Source of the DNA: Providencia burhodogranariea DSM 19968
GTDB lineage: Bacteria > Pseudomonadota > Gammaproteobacteria > Enterobacterales > Enterobacteriaceae
Assembly (NCBI RefSeq): GCF_000314855.2
Contig: NZ_KB233224.1
Span: 355,426-419,425, forward strand
Length of the DNA stretch: 64,000 nucleotides
Direction: 5' to 3'
Shown piece after piece: positions 59,545 to 64,000 of this stretch. The notes under the pieces are model-generated. The model was not told where the DNA came from. It was given only the letters and a program-made list of their open reading frames with translations, and made no database searches. How positions within the stretch are numbered: the first letter of the stretch is position 1; the number at the start of each line of letters is the position of its first letter. A program made the translations under genes and the position numbers.

Positions 59545-60741
59545 GTGAAAAAATATGACGTTATTATTCTTGGTGCAGGTGCCGCTGGCCTGTTCTGTGC
59601 ATCACTGGCAGGAAAACGCGGTCTTAATACACTGGTATTAGATAACGGAAAAAAACTCGGCAGAAAAATTCTCATGTCTGGTGGTGGACGTTGTAATTTT
59701 ACGAACATCTATGCAGATCATACTAATTACTTATCGGCAAATCCTCACTTTTGTAAGTCAGCACTCGCTCGCTACACACAATGGGATTTCATTGGATTAG
59801 TCAACAAATACAACATCCCATACCATGAAAAAACCTTGGGTCAGTTATTCTGTGATAACAGCGCACAAGATATTGTTGATATGCTTCAAGAAGAGTGTCG
59901 TTCTCCCAATATCACCATCAAATTACGTAGCGAAGTCACTAGAGTTGAGAAAACAGATCAAGGTTTTGTAGTCAGCGCTAATGGTGATGAAGTAAGTGCA
60001 CACTCACTTGTTGTCGCTACTGGTGGATTATCCATGCCCGGCTTAGGTGCAACTCCCTTTGGTTATCGCCTCGCAGAACAATTCGAGCATCGTATTTTAC
60101 CCACTCGCGCCGCTTTAGTGCCTTTTACACTGCATAAGCCGCTATTAGAGGCACTGCAAGTGCTTTCGGGTATCTCTGTTGCCGCCACTGTTACTGCCGC
60201 TGATGGCACAATATTTAAAGAAAATATTTTATTTACTCATCGAGGCTTATCAGGCCCTGCCATTTTACAGATCTCCAATTACTGGGCACCTGGTGAGTTT
60301 GTAAGTATCAACTTACTTCCTGAAATTTCGCTTGAGCAGTATTTAAACGAAGAGAAGCAATCACATCCTAATCAATCGCTGAAGACAACACTCACCAAAT
60401 TACTGCCTAAGCGATTAATTGAGGTTTTACAGGAATTAGGTCAGATACCTGACTGTGCAATCAAGCAGCTTAACCATGCACAAATAGAAACCTTACATAA
60501 CACCTTACATGAATGGCAAGTACAACCAAATGGAACCGAAGGTTATCGAACTGCTGAAGTGACATTAGGGGGTGTTGATACCAATGAGATCTCTTCAAAA
60601 ACCATGGAATCCCTCAAAACCACAGGATTATATTTTATTGGTGAAGTTGTCGATGTGACGGGTTGGCTTGGAGGATATAATTTCCAATGGGCATGGAGCT
60701 CAGCATCGGCTTGTGCAGAAAATTTACCTTTAAATAAATAA
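59545..60741 (+). CDS. yhiN: YhiN, FAD-dependent oxidoreductase (HI0933 family)
   Basis: 398 aa starting at GTG 59545. FAD-binding GAGAAGLFCASLAGKRG at residues 10-26, family signature GRKILMSGGGRCNFTN near 40, and C-terminal FIGEVVDVTGWLGGYNFQWA. A predicted cytoplasmic flavoprotein of unknown substrate. Followed by a weak hairpin at 60799-60819. Confidence 0.93.
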   Translation: MKKYDVIILGAGAAGLFCASLAGKRGLNTLVLDNGKKLGRKILMSGGGRCNFTNIYADHTNYLSANPHFCKSALARYTQWDFIGLVNKYNIPYHEKTLGQLFCDNSAQDIVDMLQEECRSPNITIKLRSEVTRVEKTDQGFVVSANGDEVSAHSLVVATGGLSMPGLGATPFGYRLAEQFEHRILPTRAALVPFTLHKPLLEALQVLSGISVAATVTAADGTIFKENILFTHRGLSGPAILQISNYWAPGEFVSINLLPEISLEQYLNEEKQSHPNQSLKTTLTKLLPKRLIEVLQELGQIPDCAIKQLNHAQIETLHNTLHEWQVQPNGTEGYRTAEVTLGGVDTNEISSKTMESLKTTGLYFIGEVVDVTGWLGGYNFQWAWSSASACAENLPLNK

Positions 60742-60893
60742 TGACCTTACTGTTTATGTGAATCATTCAAAAAACTCGCAGATCTAATAAATAACTTAAT
60801 CCATTGAAAAATAATGGATATTATTAATTTTTATAGAAATCATATAATTGCATTTTTTATTATAAATTATGCCTTTTTGATTAAAAAAAAGGC

Positions 60894-60922
60894 TTTACAA
60901 ACGATAGTGATAACTATTATCA
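60894..60922 (+). promoter_or_regulatory. ryhB promoter with overlapping Fur box
   Basis: -35 TTTACA (60894-60899), 17-bp spacer, -10 TTATCA (60917-60922). The spacer and -10 overlap GATAGTGATAACTATTATC (60903-60921), which matches the Fur box GATAATGATAATCATTATC at all but three positions. Iron-bound Fur would block RNA polymerase directly. Confidence 0.85.
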
Positions 60923-60928
60923 TTAAAT

Positions 60929-61031
60929 TACTCCCACGACATAGCTTACTCAGCAACTGTTTTGGCAGTACGACATTGCTCACATTGCTTCCAGTGTTTA
61001 GTTTAGCCAGCCTCGTGCTGGCTATTTTTTT
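60929..61031 (+). ncRNA. ryhB: RyhB small RNA
   Basis: Contains the highly conserved RyhB core ACGACATTGCTCACATTGCT (60970-60989) then TCCAG, and ends in a terminator AGCCAGC-CTCGT-GCTGGCT followed by A and seven T (61005-61031), as E. coli RyhB does. The 5' end is placed at about 60929 from the promoter, giving some 100 nt versus 90 in E. coli; the 5' third differs. It base-pairs with Hfq's help to lower mRNAs of iron-using proteins when iron is scarce. Its place beside yhhW matches E. coli (yhhW-yhhX-ryhB). Confidence 0.9.
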
Positions 61032-61173
61032 ATCTAGAATGTTGTTCAAAATTTTTGGACTCTACGGTCAATCCTAGCTACTTCTCTCTCCCCTCAATTT
61101 GATTAAACTGTTATCAACAAATTTAGAGCTGCTCCAACCTTGATCGGAGGCCAGCTATTAAGGAGATAACACA

Positions 61174-61872
61174 ATGATCTACCTACGCAAAGCAAACGAA
61201 CGCGGCCATGCCAATCATGGTTGGTTAGATAGCTGGCATACCTTTTCATTTGCAAATTATTATGATGAGCAATTTATGGGATTTTCAGCACTTCGTGTCA
61301 TCAACGAAGATTTTATCGATGCTGGGCAAGGCTTTGGTACTCATCCCCATAAAGATATGGAAATTCTGACCTATGTTCTTGAGGGCGCTGTAGCACATAA
61401 AGATAGCATGGGTAACATAGAGCAAATTCCCGCAGGCGAGTTCCAAATAATGAGTGCAGGTACAGGTATTAGTCACTCAGAATTTAACCCTGATGATAAA
61501 CAAACGCTTCATCTGTATCAGATTTGGATTATGCCAGAAAGAGCTGGCGTAAAACCACGTTATGAGCAAAAACGCTTTGATTCAACTAGTGGCAAACAGT
61601 TAGTTCTATCACCTGATGCAAGAGACGGCTCGTTAAAGGTCTATCAGGATATGACACTATCGCGCTGGGCATTACCAACCAATGAAACGCAGACTTATAC
61701 TATCGAAGATAAACGTGTTGTCTGGATCCAAGTTGTCAAAGGTAATATTGAAGTCAATGGTCAAGCAGCCACAACCAGTGATGGTTTAGCGATTTGGCAG
61801 GAAAATAGTCTAACCATTAAATCTGATGAAAATAGCGAAATTTTATTGTTTGATCTACCCGCTGCTGATTAA
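61174..61872 (+). CDS. yhhW: YhhW, pirin-family quercetin 2,3-dioxygenase
   Basis: 232 aa, E. coli YhhW length. Cupin with metal ligands in FGTHPHKDMEILTYVLEGAVAH (three His and Glu pattern) and SAGTGISHSEFN; C-terminal second cupin degenerate. AAGGAGAT ribosome site. E. coli YhhW oxidises quercetin in vitro; the physiological substrate is not known. Confidence 0.94.
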   Translation: MIYLRKANERGHANHGWLDSWHTFSFANYYDEQFMGFSALRVINEDFIDAGQGFGTHPHKDMEILTYVLEGAVAHKDSMGNIEQIPAGEFQIMSAGTGISHSEFNPDDKQTLHLYQIWIMPERAGVKPRYEQKRFDSTSGKQLVLSPDARDGSLKVYQDMTLSRWALPTNETQTYTIEDKRVVWIQVVKGNIEVNGQAATTSDGLAIWQENSLTIKSDENSEILLFDLPAAD

Positions 61873-61897
61873 CCAACGCGTTAAATGATATCCCATC

Positions 61898-61928
61898 ACC
61901 CCGTATATAAGGCTTATGCGGGGTTTTT
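61898..61928 (+). terminator. Terminator after yhhW
   Basis: ACCCCGTATA pairs with TTATGCGGGG (one G-T), loop TAAGGC, followed by TTTTT. Lies 25 bp past the stop. Confidence 0.85.
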
Positions 61929-62150
61929 CTATGTATATTAGTGTGTACTTACTTACAAATCCGACATCCCTAGCCAAATTAACTAGACTCAAATAGCCTA
62001 AGTTTCAGCTCACCTCTACGGATAGCATTTAATTGTTTGATTGGGGGTTTTATCGAGATTTGATCTTCAAAATTAAATACCTTCCTATTGTAAATATCAA
62101 CATTATCTGCATTAATTAAGGCAAATTTAATGAATTATAAAGAGAGCATA

Positions 62151-62624
62151 ATGTCAGATATAATTTACTTAACATTAAAAGGTGGTAAACAGGGATTGAT
62201 TTCTGCTGGATGCTCTACCTATGACTCGGTGGGTAATAGATATCAGTCAGAGCACACAGATGAAATATTAGTTTACTCAACGGATTATGACATCGCACGT
62301 AACCAAAACGTCTCTCATGCAGATTTCATCTTTATCAAAGCTGATGACAAATCATCACCCTTGTTGCTTTCTGCCATTACAAATAACGAGATATTAGATT
62401 GTGAATTCAAATATCATCGGATTGACAAAAGTGGCGGTTTGCTTCATTACAAAACAATAAGACTCACCAAATCATCAATTGTTCGAATAAAAAATATTCA
62501 TCCTAATTCACTGATAGAGAATGAGTCTTACCCTTTAGAGACAGTATCGCTGAGATATGAAAGCATCACGGTTAATCATATAGCAGCCAGCACATCGGGT
62601 TATAGCATATCTAATAATATCTAA
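62151..62624 (+). CDS. hcp: Hcp, type VI secretion tube/effector-carrier protein
   Basis: 157 aa from ATG 62151 (MSDIIYLTLKGGKQGLISAG is the normal Hcp start and AGAGAG precedes it; the frame opens at 62130). SADFIFIK..DKSSPLLLSAI and SIVRIKNIHPNS are family regions of the Hcp1/EvpC group. It stacks into the inner tube of a T6SS and binds effectors in its lumen. No structural T6SS genes lie nearby, so this is an orphan hcp island with its own cargo genes downstream. Confidence 0.9.
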   Translation: MSDIIYLTLKGGKQGLISAGCSTYDSVGNRYQSEHTDEILVYSTDYDIARNQNVSHADFIFIKADDKSSPLLLSAITNNEILDCEFKYHRIDKSGGLLHYKTIRLTKSSIVRIKNIHPNSLIENESYPLETVSLRYESITVNHIAASTSGYSISNNI

Positions 62625-62637
62625 AGGTGATGTAGTT

Positions 62638-63205
62638 ATGAGAAATGACGTGTACAACAATCGTTTCGATATCCCTGTATATCATTCGCTTGAGCCTATT
62701 TACGAAACGCTGATGGAAGACCCTGTTAAGATCTACGTAATGGCTAATACTGTTTTTATCGGTCATATTGGTTTAGTTATAGGAGAGGGAGAAGACGCCT
62801 TTTTATATGACCCAGCAGGAAGCTATACAGGGTGTAAAGACAACCAATGCCCGAAAGGTGTTATCACCACTAGGGGGTCAGGTGATTTTTTTTGGATATC
62901 CTGATTTTAATTGGGATGATTAGCTGTCATATCATCGAGGGGATGGTGAAAGCGTTGTTGTTATAGAATTCATTATCCCTAGAGAACATGCTGAACGCTT
63001 GAAAGATATTATATTAGACCACGGTGGAGGAGGTATAGCTGATTGCGCTTCTCAAGTTGCTACAGTTTTACAACAAAGTGGCGGAATATTTAAAAATTTA
63101 GGCGTTGGTTTTAGAACACCCATTGGATTGAAGTATGAATTAATTGAATTTCATCAAAAAAAAGGTTTTCTTCCTTATGGTCTTTTCTCACCGAATGCCT
63201 ACTAA
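62638..63205 (+). pseudogene. Disrupted Hcp-linked effector, permuted NlpC/P60-like
   Basis: Thirteen bp after hcp. Frame 1, from ATG 62638, runs 88 codons and is shifted by a T8 tract (62886-62893); with T7 it joins GYPDFNWDD, then meets a TAG at 62921-62923, then continues YHRGDGESVVVIEFIIPREH to a stop at 63205 (188 aa in total). A His in IGHIGLVIGE (about residue 43) precedes a Cys in IADCASQVATVL (about 136): the His-before-Cys order of permuted NlpC/P60 (LRAT/YiiX-like) hydrolases. Such effectors cut cell-wall peptides or lipid esters. Two lesions, so this copy is probably dead; function is inference. Confidence 0.65.
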
Positions 63206-63656
63206 TGTTAAAAAAGCACTGTTCTCTTATATATCAATCATTATAGGAGTTGTGTTTTATTATCTAGAGGTCGGCAATCAATTGTTTTTTACACTGTATA
63301 AACCGGGAAGTAATTTTTCGCCTATTTTGTTTGCTTACCATAAGTCAATGAGTTTCTACTTTTTAGGTTACTTAGCTATCCTGGCTCCTATATTTATTTT
63401 TTATCTAAAAAACCATCTAAATATCATTTATCGCGTATTAATATATTTTTTAATTCCTAGCATTTTCTCAATGGTCATGTGGTACTTTGATATTAGTCTT
63501 CAATTGCCATTGAAGGTTTATAACGTAACCACTTCTAAATTGGATCATTTTCTATATTTTATATCACAATCATATCTAGTAGGGATGACTTTCTTCATTA
63601 CGATTATTGCATCAATATGTGATTTAGTATTGAATATATTTATGAAGAAAAACTAG
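63195..63656 (+). CDS. Small membrane protein, candidate immunity protein
   Basis: 153 aa from ATG 63195, overlapping the end of the effector frame by 11 bp. Four membrane segments (about 8-28, 55-78, 85-103, 128-150). No family recognised. Its position after an Hcp-linked effector and the stop-start overlap are the usual layout of an immunity gene; a membrane immunity protein would fit an effector acting in the periplasm. An ATG at 63144 would extend it, but into the effector frame. Confidence 0.6.
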   Translation: MPTNVKKALFSYISIIIGVVFYYLEVGNQLFFTLYKPGSNFSPILFAYHKSMSFYFLGYLAILAPIFIFYLKNHLNIIYRVLIYFLIPSIFSMVMWYFDISLQLPLKVYNVTTSKLDHFLYFISQSYLVGMTFFITIIASICDLVLNIFMKKN

Positions 63657-63680
63657 AGTGGTAAATATTTAACGAACGCT

Positions 63681-63705
63681 ATTTAAGGTGCTTAGCACCT
63701 TAAAT
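63681..63705. terminator. Perfect hairpin between converging genes
   Basis: ATTTAAGGTGC, loop TTA, GCACCTTAAAT. It sits between the candidate immunity gene and the partial gene on the other strand. No long T-run, but the AT-rich stem ends on either side make a weak bidirectional terminator plausible. Confidence 0.55.
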
Positions 63706-63706
63706 A

Positions 63707-64000
63707 TTAATCAATGAAAGTAGGTTCTGTATCCTCAGATAATGAAACGCATTTTACACCTTTACTTTCATACACATTGATTATAAATGATTTTTTTTCG
63801 TTCTCTACAGATCTATATCGATATAAATCTTCGCTATCATACGATTCAGCCGGGGCTCTCTTTACTTCTAAAGAGGTCATTAAATAAGATTTTAATCCGT
63901 TTCTGACTGACTCAATTTCAGATAATGGGATCTTACAATAATAAATTTCAGATCCCCCTTCAGTAAATCTATCAAATTGGTAATGAGAATAACCTGAAGC
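63707..64000 (-). CDS. C-terminal part of an unknown protein (cut by window edge)
   Basis: Open minus frame of 97 codons from the right edge to a TAA at 63707-63709. Ends KSFIINVYESKGVKCVSLSE then DTEPTFID. No family recognised. The sequence looks like genuine protein (balanced composition, no stops), and its place beside a T6SS cargo module suggests an accessory gene. Confidence 0.55.
   Translation of the reverse strand, partial: ASGYSHYQFDRFTEGGSEIYYCKIPLSEIESVRNGLKSYLMTSLEVKRAPAESYDSEDLYRYRSVENEKKSFIINVYESKGVKCVSLSEDTEPTFID

Noticed and set aside
60814-61077. 87-codon plus frame rich in hydrophobic residues
   Set aside because: It runs through the ryhB promoter, Fur box and RNA; the RNA explains the conservation.

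Overview
The window looks like chromosomal DNA of a low-GC enterobacterium of the Morganellaceae, most likely Providencia. Housekeeping proteins (TorS/T/R/C/A/D, AraB/A/D/C, PrlC, RsmJ, GdhA, UspA/B, PitA, YhiN, YhhW) are close to their E. coli counterparts, and small regulators of the MrpJ type typical of Proteus/Providencia fimbriae are present. The genus is an inference from gene content.

Left part (1-26 kb): the end of a polysaccharide cluster (rfbC-rfbD-wzm-wzt, leftward, cut by the edge), a broken cold-shock-domain gene, an RluA-family pseudouridine synthase, yaiL, the complete trimethylamine N-oxide respiration locus torS/torT/torR/torCAD with recognisable tor boxes, then araBAD facing araC, followed by a four-gene sugar ABC transporter that probably imports L-arabinose and has candidate AraC and CRP sites upstream.

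Middle (26-50.7 kb): an AT-rich accessory region ending at selC (tRNA-Sec). It carries two complete, related ECP-type (alternative chaperone-usher) fimbrial operons, ecpABCDE, each preceded by an MrpJ-like HTH gene. Between them lie a third HTH gene, a MarT/ToxR-like membrane regulator with a FidL-like partner that is one base out of frame, and mesX-mesD, a folate-independent methionine synthase pair with a candidate MetJ operator. Next to selC are rhuM, several decayed small genes and a wrecked P4-type integrase. selC + rhuM + marT/fidL-like genes recalls Salmonella SPI-3. Tandem repeats (6- and 9-bp units) and IS3-family remnants are scattered through it.

Right part (50.7-64 kb): core backbone prlC-rsmJ, gdhA, uspA, uspB, pitA, yhiN, an RyhB small RNA with its Fur box (not a protein gene), yhhW, and finally an orphan type VI secretion module: hcp, a disrupted effector with a permuted NlpC/P60-like arrangement, and a membrane protein that may be its immunity partner. 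A partial unknown gene runs off the right edge.
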